From JAWLEV01 sp041685915 (GTDB lineage: Bacteria; Chloroflexota; Anaerolineae; UBA1429): DNA of 12,221 bases. Numbering within the stretch: the stretch's first letter is position 1; each line of letters begins with the position of its first letter. Below, in pieces: positions 6,652-12,221 of this stretch. Below the pieces are notes generated by a model, which had not been told where the DNA came from, did not search any database, and worked only from the letters and a program-made list of their open reading frames with translations. Both the position numbers and the translations under genes were made by a program. The stretch spans positions 1-12,221 of the forward strand of contig JAWLEV010000081.1 of assembly GCA_041685915.1 (NCBI GenBank), written 5' to 3'.

Positions 6652-7695
6652 TCACAATCCCTCCGGTACCTCTACACCCAGTTTTTCGGCAACCTCTCGC
6701 AGATTCTGCACGGTCCCTTCGGGCAGGGGAATCCCCTCCTCCGCACGCTCCTCGTGAACCCGATCCTCAAGCTCTCCGGGCATGAGGATCTCATCAAAAT
6801 CCTCGGCCTTGGGCAGGCCTTTGATGCCATCTACAAGATCGTCCACGTTCTCCTTGAACATCTCCAGGTCGCTGAACGTGCCGATATCCACAGCCGCCAC
6901 CACGCTGTTCTGTGTGCCCGGCCGAACCTCCTGCCCAGCCAGGGTGGGAGCCACCAGGGGATTGCCGGCCATGATGTTGGACAGACAGGCGAACATTATG
7001 GCCAGATTGGACCCCTTGTAAGCACCAAAGGGCAAGAGGATGGCCGCCTCCTCGGGATCGGTGGTGGGATTGCCTTCCACGTCCAGGGCCCAGCCCTCGG
7101 GAATGGACACGCCCTTATCGACAGCCAGGTCAACCTTGCCCCCCGCAGCGACGCTTGTAGCCATATCCAGCACCAACGGACGATGCTCCTTGGCAGGCAC
7201 GCTGATGGCTATCGGACTGTTATGTATACCACGCGCCTTGGCCCCATAGGGCGCCATGTTGGGGGGATTGCTCACGAGGGCGATACCAGCCATGCCCTTC
7301 TCGGCAGCCAGCAAGGCATAGTAACCCATGGCTCCCTGATGCGTCGTATTGCGAATGAGCCCCCAGCCGATGCCCACCTCCCCGGCCTTCTCCATCACCC
7401 GCTCCATAGTAAAGGTCGTCACCACCGGGCCAAAGGCGTGATCGCCATCGACAAAGATCACGGCCGGCGTCTCCCTCAACACTTGAATATCAGGATCGGG
7501 ATTCATACCTCCCTTTTGCACGCTGGCCAGATACTGGGGAACCCTCAACACCCCATGGGAGTCGATACCCCTCAGATTCGCCCATACCAACACCCGCGCC
7601 TCGGTTTCCGCATCCTCGGGACGCATCCCCATCTCGACAAAGATCTTCTTGGTGAAATCTTCCAGTACTTTCCAGTCTATGCGCACTTGTGACAC
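6652..7695 (-). CDS. Ldh_2 (malate / L-lactate / L-sulfolactate dehydrogenase-type) NAD(P)H oxidoreductase
   Basis: A 347-residue cytoplasmic enzyme of the Ldh_2 superfamily (members: malate, L-lactate, sulfolactate, ureidoglycolate and diketogulonate dehydrogenases), which reduces or oxidises 2-oxo/2-hydroxy acids with NAD(P)H and has no classical Rossmann fold. Seen: RGIDSHGVLR at 43-51 with H47, NTTHQGAMGYYALLAAEKG at 116-134 with H119, the cofactor-region LDMATSVAAGGKV at 176-188, and FGAYKGSNLA at 223-232 where relatives have GGYKG. The C-terminal PGELEDR...GIPLPEGTVQNL pattern is typical and the length is normal. The start is a GTG with a near-perfect AAAGGGAGGA at 7701-7710. It is the last minus-strand gene before the terminator at 6595-6623. 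Substrate not predictable; the 144-base gap to the DUF362 gene contains a hairpin and no clear promoter. Confidence 0.92.
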   Translation of the reverse strand: MSQVRIDWKVLEDFTKKIFVEMGMRPEDAETEARVLVWANLRGIDSHGVLRVPQYLASVQKGGMNPDPDIQVLRETPAVIFVDGDHAFGPVVTTFTMERVMEKAGEVGIGWGLIRNTTHQGAMGYYALLAAEKGMAGIALVSNPPNMAPYGAKARGIHNSPIAISVPAKEHRPLVLDMATSVAAGGKVDLAVDKGVSIPEGWALDVEGNPTTDPEEAAILLPFGAYKGSNLAIMFACLSNIMAGNPLVAPTLAGQEVRPGTQNSVVAAVDIGTFSDLEMFKENVDDLVDGIKGLPKAEDFDEILMPGELEDRVHEERAEEGIPLPEGTVQNLREVAEKLGVEVPEGL

Positions 7696-7739
7696 AAAGA
7701 TCCTCCCTTTACATATAGAACAGTGGGTTTAGATTGCTG

Positions 7740-7767
7740 AGGTGCCTGACACTTGCGCCAGGCACCT
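7740..7767. repeat. Perfect palindromic hairpin between DUF362 and dehydrogenase genes
   Basis: AGGTGCCTG (7740-7748) and CAGGCACCT (7759-7767) are perfect 9-base inverted arms around a 10-base loop. No T-run follows on either strand, so it is not a standard terminator. Its position between two same-strand genes suits a REP-like element, an mRNA processing or stability hairpin, or an attenuator. Only one copy is in the window, so the repeat call is provisional. Confidence 0.45.
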
Positions 7768-7839
7768 GAAAGCCCCGATATTTTCCCCCAAACAAGCGAT
7801 GCTGAACTACCGAATGCCCCGACAAGCCGCAGAAAAAGG

Positions 7840-8946
7840 CTAGCGCATCGTCCCTTCTTCGAGATACCGGCTGAACAACTGCCCCCATGACGTCTCCTCT
7901 CGCCAGCGCTCGTATACGTGTCGTTCTTTGAGGGGCCAGCGGTAGTAATCATGGTACGCTTCGGAGATAAAGGAAGCCACATGCACAAAAGGAGTATGGA
8001 ATAACAGTTTCTGTAGGATCTTGGTCGGGCCAAACCATGACAACCAGCCCAGCATGCGGTGAAAGTTCATCCCAATGCGAAAGTTCCAATCCTCATCGGA
8101 GACGTCGTCCCCGACGATGTCGATCTCGCGGACGTTGCCCACTCCCAGCCCCTGCTCATGGGCCAGACGAATATAGCCGATATCCATGGGATCAAACCCC
8201 ATCATCTTGGCCGCCACGGCATCTATGGCCACTTGATCGCCACTGGCCAGAATCACGTCTTTTACCACGGGGTCCATGATGCGGGGGCCTGTGCCATTAC
8301 CCGCCGTGGTGCCATCCATCACGGCAAAGACTCCCGTATGAATCTCCTTTTGAATATGCAACAGATCCACCAGCGTCTGATGAATCCAGCTATGGGTATA
8401 ATGGCGCTTCGTATTCAACAGGCCGCCAAAAGCGTTCTTCATGGCTCCCGTCGTCTTGGTATAGATATGGCATTTGACCGTGGGCAGGTGAACGATGCTC
8501 TTACCCACAAAGAAATCCGGAACGCGAATGCCCTCCGGATAAATGCGTGGAAGGACGTTCATCTCCGCCTCTGGCTCATACAGAATCCAGTCCATGTCAC
8601 AGTCTTTGAAATTGTACAGCACGGGAATGTTATAGCGCCGAAAGATGGGGACATAGTTGTTCAGATCCTCCCCTTTAAAGGTGTCGATGACCACCGTCTT
8701 GTTCTGCACACAGACGAGTTTCTCATAGCCACGGTCTCGAAGGGCCAGCGTCGTCCCCTCCAGCTGCCAGGGCGTGGTGTTGGCACTGGGAAAGGGATAG
8801 TGCCAGGAGATATTGTCCTTCAGAATCACCGTCTTATCGGGCGGCAGGAACTTTTCCACCTCGGCCAGTTCTAACAGCCGGTCATAATCCTCCAGAATCG
8901 TCTCGGCCTGCGTCTTCAGGACAGCCACCTTCGCTCGCGTTGTCAT
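7840..8946 (-). CDS. DUF362 domain protein
   Basis: A 368-residue protein matching DUF362, a family of unproven biochemical role often seen near redox or iron-sulfur genes. Seen: the hallmark LPTVKCHIYTKTTGAMKNAFGG at about 154-175 (K158, H160, K170-N171), the VMDGTTAGNGTGP motif at 209-221 with D211, and SGDQVAIDAVAAKMMG at 235-250 with D242. Unlike some family members it has no CxxCxxC ferredoxin cluster; its few cysteines (79, 116, 159) are scattered. The tail after 290 is rich in Trp, Tyr and His and looks like an extension. No signal peptide. The ATG at 8944-8946 has GAGGAG at 8957-8962, 10 bases away. The gene has its own strong promoter, an operator-like inverted repeat over the -10 and a long leader hairpin, so it appears individually controlled. 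Confidence 0.88.
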   Translation of the reverse strand: MTTRAKVAVLKTQAETILEDYDRLLELAEVEKFLPPDKTVILKDNISWHYPFPSANTTPWQLEGTTLALRDRGYEKLVCVQNKTVVIDTFKGEDLNNYVPIFRRYNIPVLYNFKDCDMDWILYEPEAEMNVLPRIYPEGIRVPDFFVGKSIVHLPTVKCHIYTKTTGAMKNAFGGLLNTKRHYTHSWIHQTLVDLLHIQKEIHTGVFAVMDGTTAGNGTGPRIMDPVVKDVILASGDQVAIDAVAAKMMGFDPMDIGYIRLAHEQGLGVGNVREIDIVGDDVSDEDWNFRIGMNFHRMLGWLSWFGPTKILQKLLFHTPFVHVASFISEAYHDYYRWPLKERHVYERWREETSWGQLFSRYLEEGTMR

Positions 8947-8964
8947 CTACAAAAAGCTCCTCAG

Positions 8965-9006
8965 GTGGCCTCAGATCGCGCCACGAAACGCCAAGATCTG
9001 GACCAC
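8965..9006 (-). promoter_or_regulatory. Leader hairpin next to the DUF362 ribosome binding site
   Basis: In the minus-strand transcript, bases 9006-8995 pair with 8977-8965: two 6-pair helices (one with a G-U) separated by a single bulged A at 8971, enclosing a 17-base loop. The stem ends two bases before the GAGGAG ribosome binding site. It lies wholly within the predicted 5' leader of about 80 bases. Position suggests control of translation or stability; it matches no riboswitch class I know. Confidence 0.42.
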
Positions 9007-9026
9007 ATATCTTCATCTCCAATTCA

Positions 9027-9045
9027 CGTCAATTTTATATTGACG
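9027..9045. promoter_or_regulatory. Operator-like inverted repeat over the DUF362 -10 box
   Basis: CGTCAAT (9027-9033) and ATTGACG (9039-9045) are perfect 7-base arms around TTTAT. The repeat covers the -10 box (9032-9037), where a bound dimeric repressor would block RNA polymerase. No regulator gene lies in the window. Confidence 0.5.
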
Positions 9046-9060
9046 CTTCAGCGAGGTCAA
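9032..9060 (-). promoter_or_regulatory. Promoter of the DUF362 gene
   Basis: On the minus strand TTGACC (9055-9060) and TAAAAT (9032-9037) each match five of six consensus positions with ideal 17-base spacing, making this the best promoter in the window. The start of transcription would be near 9025. It begins only 23 bases after the zwf stop codon, and no terminator separates them, so zwf transcripts may also read through. Confidence 0.65.
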
Positions 9061-9082
9061 GGCAAGCGAAAACAGATGCCCT

Positions 9083-10552
9083 TCATTTCGCATCCACCCG
9101 GGAATGCTCCTCAATGGGCTGCCATTGGCGTCCATCCTCTTCTATGAGGCGATCCGCCTCTTCTGGTCCTTGGCTACCAGGAGTGTACTTTACCGGCTCC
9201 AACCCGTCCGTCAAGGGATCCACAAGCTCCCAAGCCAATTCGATCTCGTCACTTCGGGCAAAGAGAGAAGCGTCCCCTTGGATGGCATCCAGAAGCAACC
9301 GCTCGTAGGCGTCGGGCAGGACGTGTTCGCCAAAGCGGCGACCGTAGTGAAAGGCCATGTTCACCCCCTCGGTTCGCATGCCGGCTCCCGGTATCTTGAT
9401 CTGAAAGTTCAGATGAATCCCCTCATTGGGTTGAATATAGAGAGAGATATGGCCCGGCGGGAGTTCCACATTTTCGGGGAACAGAGTATGGGGAACCTCC
9501 TTGAACTGCAGAGTGATCTCTGTCGTCTTTTCTGCCAGGCGCTTGCCGGAACGCACATAAAAGGGCACCCCCTGCCAACGCCAATTGTCAAGGTGCATCT
9601 TTATGGCCAGATAGGTGGGCGTCTGAGAGCCAGGGTCGATACCTTCCTCCTCCGTGTAGCCATCGTACTGTCCCCAAACCCCACCTGACGCGGAAAGAGG
9701 TCGGATGGAATGCAGCACCTTCGCCTTCTCATCACGCAGGGCCTTGGCGCTAAAAGAACCAGGGGGTTCCATAGCCACGAGGGATAGAAGCTGCAGAATG
9801 TGATTCTGCAGCATGTCGCGCATCACGCCAGCCTCGTCATAGTAACCGGCCCTGTGTCCCACCCCCATGCTCTCGGCCACCGTTATCTGCACGTGATCCA
9901 CATAATTCCGATTCCACAAAGGCTCAAAGATCAGATTGGCGAAGCGAAAGACCAGGATATTCTGCACCGTCTCTTTGCCCAGGTAATGATCGATGCGGTA
10001 GACTTGATCTTCTCCAAAGACGGCGTGAACCTTGTCATTCAGCTCCCGGGCGCTTTCGAGGTCATGTCCAAAGGGCTTCTCGATGATGATACGCCGCCAT
10101 CCCCGTTCGCTTTGGTTGAGGCCCACCTTGCCCAGTTGCTCGGCGATGACGGGATAGAGGACAGGAGGAACCGCCAGATAGAACAAACAGTTTCCTTCGA
10201 TATCCGCCTCTGTCTCGAGCTCCCTCACAGTTTTGGCCAAACGTTGATAGGACGCGGGATCGTCGTATTCCCCGGAGAGATAAGATATACGCTCGGCAAA
10301 CTCGGGCCATCGTTCACACATGCCCGGCTTGAGCCGCGCATAGTCCTGCACCCCCTCCAACAGCCGCTCAGAGAACGCCTCCTGAGAAAACTCGCTTCTG
10401 GCAAAGCCAAGAACGCGAACGCCCCGGGGTAGCAGTCCTTCACACAGGAGACTGTGCAGCGCAGGAATCAACTTGCGGCGTGCAAGATCCCCCGACGCGC
10501 CAAAGATCACGATGGTAGCGGGCTCGAGAGACAGACGTTCCAGACTTGCCAT
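9083..10552 (-). CDS. zwf: Glucose-6-phosphate 1-dehydrogenase
   Basis: A 489-residue enzyme of typical family length that oxidises glucose-6-phosphate to 6-phosphogluconolactone with NADP+ or NAD+, the entry to the oxidative pentose phosphate or Entner-Doudoroff route. Seen: nucleotide-binding FGASGDLARRK at 17-27, the EKPFG motif at 158-162, the substrate-binding signature RIDHYLGKE at 186-194 and the expected catalytic His in RDMLQNHILQLL (H251), followed by the normal C-terminal domain with VPFYVRSGKRL. The ATG at 10550-10552 has GGAG at 10560-10563 with 7 bases of spacing. No lactonase, 6-phosphogluconate dehydrogenase or OpcA gene is nearby. It lies 114 bases behind the URO-D-type gene on the same strand and has a possible promoter of its own. 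Confidence 0.97.
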   Translation of the reverse strand: MASLERLSLEPATIVIFGASGDLARRKLIPALHSLLCEGLLPRGVRVLGFARSEFSQEAFSERLLEGVQDYARLKPGMCERWPEFAERISYLSGEYDDPASYQRLAKTVRELETEADIEGNCLFYLAVPPVLYPVIAEQLGKVGLNQSERGWRRIIIEKPFGHDLESARELNDKVHAVFGEDQVYRIDHYLGKETVQNILVFRFANLIFEPLWNRNYVDHVQITVAESMGVGHRAGYYDEAGVMRDMLQNHILQLLSLVAMEPPGSFSAKALRDEKAKVLHSIRPLSASGGVWGQYDGYTEEEGIDPGSQTPTYLAIKMHLDNWRWQGVPFYVRSGKRLAEKTTEITLQFKEVPHTLFPENVELPPGHISLYIQPNEGIHLNFQIKIPGAGMRTEGVNMAFHYGRRFGEHVLPDAYERLLLDAIQGDASLFARSDEIELAWELVDPLTDGLEPVKYTPGSQGPEEADRLIEEDGRQWQPIEEHSRVDAK

Positions 10553-10598
10553 ATCCCTGCTCCTTTTCGGTAACGACGAAAGTGGCAGTCATTGATGT

Positions 10599-10628
10599 TC
10601 TATATGTCGATGGCCGGCACGTGGTCAG
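10599..10628 (-). promoter_or_regulatory. Possible promoter of zwf
   Basis: On the minus strand CTGACC (10623-10628) and TATAGA (10599-10604) are 18 bases apart. The fit is fair and the position suits zwf, with a leader of about 40 bases. Upstream, around 10642-10664, a GC-rich weak hairpin with G-U pairs follows the URO-D stop codon but lacks a T-run. Confidence 0.35.
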
Positions 10629-10666
10629 AGATCAAACGGGGCCCTTATCCCGGAAAAGCCCGCCCC

Positions 10667-11938
10667 CTATTGCGGCTCGCAACGATATCGGGCAAAGGCG
10701 TCGAACAGCGCCTTGAGGTTCTCCTTGGGAATCCTGGCTTGGATATTGTGCACGGCGTTAAAGACAAAGCCCCCATCCTCGCCAAAGATTCGCACGTTTT
10801 CCTTGACCTGCTCCTCAATCTCTTCTGGTGAACCAAAGGGCAGTACATGTTGTGTATCGATGCCGCCACCCCAGAAAACCAGATCATCCCCCCAGCGATC
10901 CTTCAGTTTGCGGGGCTCCATACCCTCGGCCGAGATCTGCACGGGATTCACGACATCCACCCCGGCATCCACAAAATCGTCGTAGAGATCGACCATGGAG
11001 CCACAACTGTGATAGAACGTTTTCCACCCCGTATTTGCATGAACCCAGTCGTTGATCGTCTCATGAAATGGCTTGAACAGATCACGATACGTTTGCGGAG
11101 AGATAAAAGAGCCCTTCTGCGCGCCAAAATCCGTACCGCTGATAAAGATGGCGGTGATCTTTTCTCCCACGGCCTCCTTGTAGAGCTCCAGATTCTGCAT
11201 GGCAATTTCCAGTTGACGCTCAAAGATGCCCCGCACATAATCCGGATACAGAACCGTGGCCATGTACCAATCGGCCACACTCCTGATGCCCTTGGGCTCC
11301 GGAATGGCCACGCCGGGTACATAGGCGATGTCACCAAAACTTGTCCCCGCAAAATTACCGATGATGGCCCGCGTCGTGTTCTCGTATAGCGACGTGGCAC
11401 GCTCTTCTAGCAGGCGCAGTTCCTCGTCGGTATAGACGTGATACATATCCTGAACCCATTCTTCGGGATCGAGGGATTCTGGATCGTAGGGCTCCTGTCG
11501 CTCGATGGCATCGTGATAGAATCCATCGGCGGGCATACGCCCCGACCGCGATAAGGAGCGATCCCCTTGAGGGTACTGGTAAAGGTTGCCGTCCTCCGCT
11601 ACCTCCGTGTTAAAGCCCCCTGGTACAAGGACGGGCGTACCGTCGAACAGGGTAAAGGGCTTCCAGTCCCGCTGGGGGAAACCAAAGAACGTACTGTCAT
11701 CAGAAAGACCCACGACATCGATGCCTAACGCGTCCATAACATCGTCATCCACTTCACCCAACATCTGATAGGGCTCATGGACTTTGATGCGCTCCTCCTC
11801 CAGCTCATAGGCCTCACGCAGGCGATAGAGAGCAGACGCCGCAATGCCTGTTACAGCCGTCGAGCCCAAATCGAGGGGCACACAATCCGGAACCTCATGA
11901 TTGAGGGCCGTCTCCACCCGCTCGCGTGATGTGCTCAT
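10667..11938 (-). CDS. URO-D superfamily protein (MtaA/uroporphyrinogen decarboxylase-like)
   Basis: About 423 residues with the URO-D/MtaA TIM-barrel pattern. Seen: N-terminal SRERVETALNHEVPDCVPLDLG (the usual R-x5-L-x6-D-x-VP opening), SGTDFGAQKGSFISPQTYRDLFKP at 267-290, the metal-type motif YHSCGSM with H310 and C312, FWGGGIDTQHVLPFG at 355-369, and HNIQARIPKENL at 397-408. The HxC motif and length point away from true heme-pathway HemE and towards the corrinoid or cobamide-linked methyltransferase branch, though no function is proven for most such proteins. The frame opens upstream at a TTG, but that codon overlaps the GGAGG at 11946-11950; ATG codons at 11941 and 11938 lie 4 and 7 bases from it, so I chose 11938. 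A second URO-D-type gene starts divergently 162 bases away. Confidence 0.88.
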   Translation of the reverse strand: MSTSRERVETALNHEVPDCVPLDLGSTAVTGIAASALYRLREAYELEEERIKVHEPYQMLGEVDDDVMDALGIDVVGLSDDSTFFGFPQRDWKPFTLFDGTPVLVPGGFNTEVAEDGNLYQYPQGDRSLSRSGRMPADGFYHDAIERQEPYDPESLDPEEWVQDMYHVYTDEELRLLEERATSLYENTTRAIIGNFAGTSFGDIAYVPGVAIPEPKGIRSVADWYMATVLYPDYVRGIFERQLEIAMQNLELYKEAVGEKITAIFISGTDFGAQKGSFISPQTYRDLFKPFHETINDWVHANTGWKTFYHSCGSMVDLYDDFVDAGVDVVNPVQISAEGMEPRKLKDRWGDDLVFWGGGIDTQHVLPFGSPEEIEEQVKENVRIFGEDGGFVFNAVHNIQARIPKENLKALFDAFARYRCEPQ

Positions 11939-11980
11939 CATCTCACCTCCCAAGCAAAACGAATCCTCAGAACAGAATCT

Positions 11981-12009
11981 ATTCTAGTCCGCAGCCGAGG
12001 ATAAGGCAA
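11981..12009 (-). promoter_or_regulatory. Promoter of the leftward URO-D gene
   Basis: On the minus strand TTGCCT (12004-12009) and TAGAAT (11981-11986) are 17 bases apart. The -35 touches the palindrome at 12010-12026. The -10 also overlaps a short inverted repeat, AGAAT/ATTCT (11974-11985). Leader length would be about 35 bases. Confidence 0.5.
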
Positions 12010-12026
12010 CTCGACAATATGTCGAG
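12010..12026. promoter_or_regulatory. Palindromic operator candidate between divergent URO-D promoters
   Basis: CTCGACA (12010-12016) and TGTCGAG (12020-12026) are perfect 7-base arms around ATA. The site lies directly next to the leftward -35 (12004-12009) and one base from the rightward -35 (12028-12033), so a dimeric regulator bound here could control both genes. No regulator gene is in view. Confidence 0.52.
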
Positions 12027-12027
12027 G

Positions 12028-12056
12028 ATGACCAATATGCAGGCATGTTGTATAAT
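12028..12056 (+). promoter_or_regulatory. Promoter of the rightward URO-D gene
   Basis: ATGACC (12028-12033) and a perfect TATAAT (12051-12056) are 17 bases apart on the plus strand. Transcription would begin near 12063, giving a leader of about 38 bases that carries GGAGG at 12088-12092. Confidence 0.55.
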
Positions 12057-12100
12057 GGGCCACAGTCATATCATTATCGGTTACCTCGGAGGCATAAAAG

Positions 12101-12221
12101 ATGAACTCACGGGAACGTTTTCTCGCCTGCATGCGGTTCGAACCGGTGGATCGCGTGCCGAACTGGGAGTCGGGCTACTGGGTGGACACCCTCGAAAGAT
12201 GGTACGAAGAGGGGCTGCCCC
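12101..12221 (+). CDS. N-terminal part of a second URO-D superfamily protein (partial)
   Basis: An ATG at 12101 preceded by GGAGG (12088-12092, 8 bases) opens a frame that runs off the window end without a stop. The 40 visible residues begin MNSRERFLACMRFEPVDRVP and continue with NWESGYWVDTLERWYEEGLP. The opening R-E-R-F-x5-F-x-PVDRVP is the usual start of URO-D/MtaA-type proteins. It is clearly a different subfamily from the leftward neighbour, whose opening has DCVPLDLGS at the matching place. Divergent placement around a shared palindrome suggests common control. Function beyond the superfamily, including whether it is a methyltransferase partner, cannot be told from this part. Confidence 0.8.
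   Translation, partial: MNSRERFLACMRFEPVDRVPNWESGYWVDTLERWYEEGLP

Noticed and set aside
6754..7692. 312-codon open frame on the plus strand
   Set aside because: It is fully antisense to the Ldh_2 dehydrogenase, whose motifs, start and terminator are convincing. The translation is His/Gln-rich as expected of a mirror frame.
8059..8874. 271-codon open frame on the plus strand
   Set aside because: It is antisense to the DUF362 gene, which has family motifs, a ribosome binding site and a promoter. No domain is seen in the mirror frame.
11939..11953. Upstream TTG (11953) as start of the URO-D gene
   Set aside because: The TTG directly abuts and reads through the GGAGG ribosome binding site, which serves the ATG codons at 11941 and 11938.
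1..12221. CRISPR arrays, insertion sequences, tRNA genes or defence genes
   Set aside because: No spaced direct repeats, terminal inverted repeats with a transposase, cloverleaf sequences or defence domains were seen.

Overview
The window is an ordinary-looking, gene-dense stretch of bacterial chromosome with moderate to fairly high GC. It carries eleven protein-coding genes, two of them cut by the window edges, and no tRNA, rRNA, insertion sequence, phage gene or CRISPR array that I can see. Translation starts have strong GGAGG-type ribosome binding sites, and several gaps hold recognisable -35/-10 boxes. The gene mix (a DUF362 protein, an Ldh_2 dehydrogenase, two URO-D superfamily methyltransferase-like proteins, an FGGY kinase, a GT4 glycosyltransferase) and regular use of ATA for Ile would fit Chloroflexota or a similar environmental phylum. 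That placement is inference and weak.

Left part (1-2474): the last codons of what looks like the rRNA methyltransferase RsmI run rightward and meet exodeoxyribonuclease III (xth, minus strand) tail to tail. Behind xth, also on the minus strand, is an FGGY-family sugar kinase resembling xylulokinase. A 240-base gap with a minus-strand promoter and a likely plus-strand promoter separates it from a rightward cluster.

Middle (2716-6523): a likely operon on the plus strand encodes a PhnP-like metallo-beta-lactamase-fold hydrolase, a class I SAM methyltransferase, a GT4 glycosyltransferase whose start overlaps the methyltransferase stop by four bases, and a beta-propeller protein resembling GH43/GH130-type glycosidases. 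The last three look like a small glycan building and trimming unit with no assigned product. The cluster ends in a convergent gap packed with three consecutive hairpins, one of which is a good intrinsic terminator for the opposite strand.

Right part (6652-12221): four minus-strand genes follow: an Ldh_2-type NAD(P)H oxidoreductase, a DUF362 protein, glucose-6-phosphate dehydrogenase (zwf) and a URO-D/MtaA-type protein. A second, different URO-D-type gene starts divergently at 12101 and leaves the window. The gap between the two URO-D genes has a perfect palindrome placed exactly between two opposed promoters. The DUF362 gene has a perfect inverted repeat over its -10 box and a long leader hairpin next to its ribosome binding site. 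These regulatory structures, the unassigned glycan operon and the URO-D pair are the most interesting parts. I did not find a clear previously undescribed defence or mobile system.
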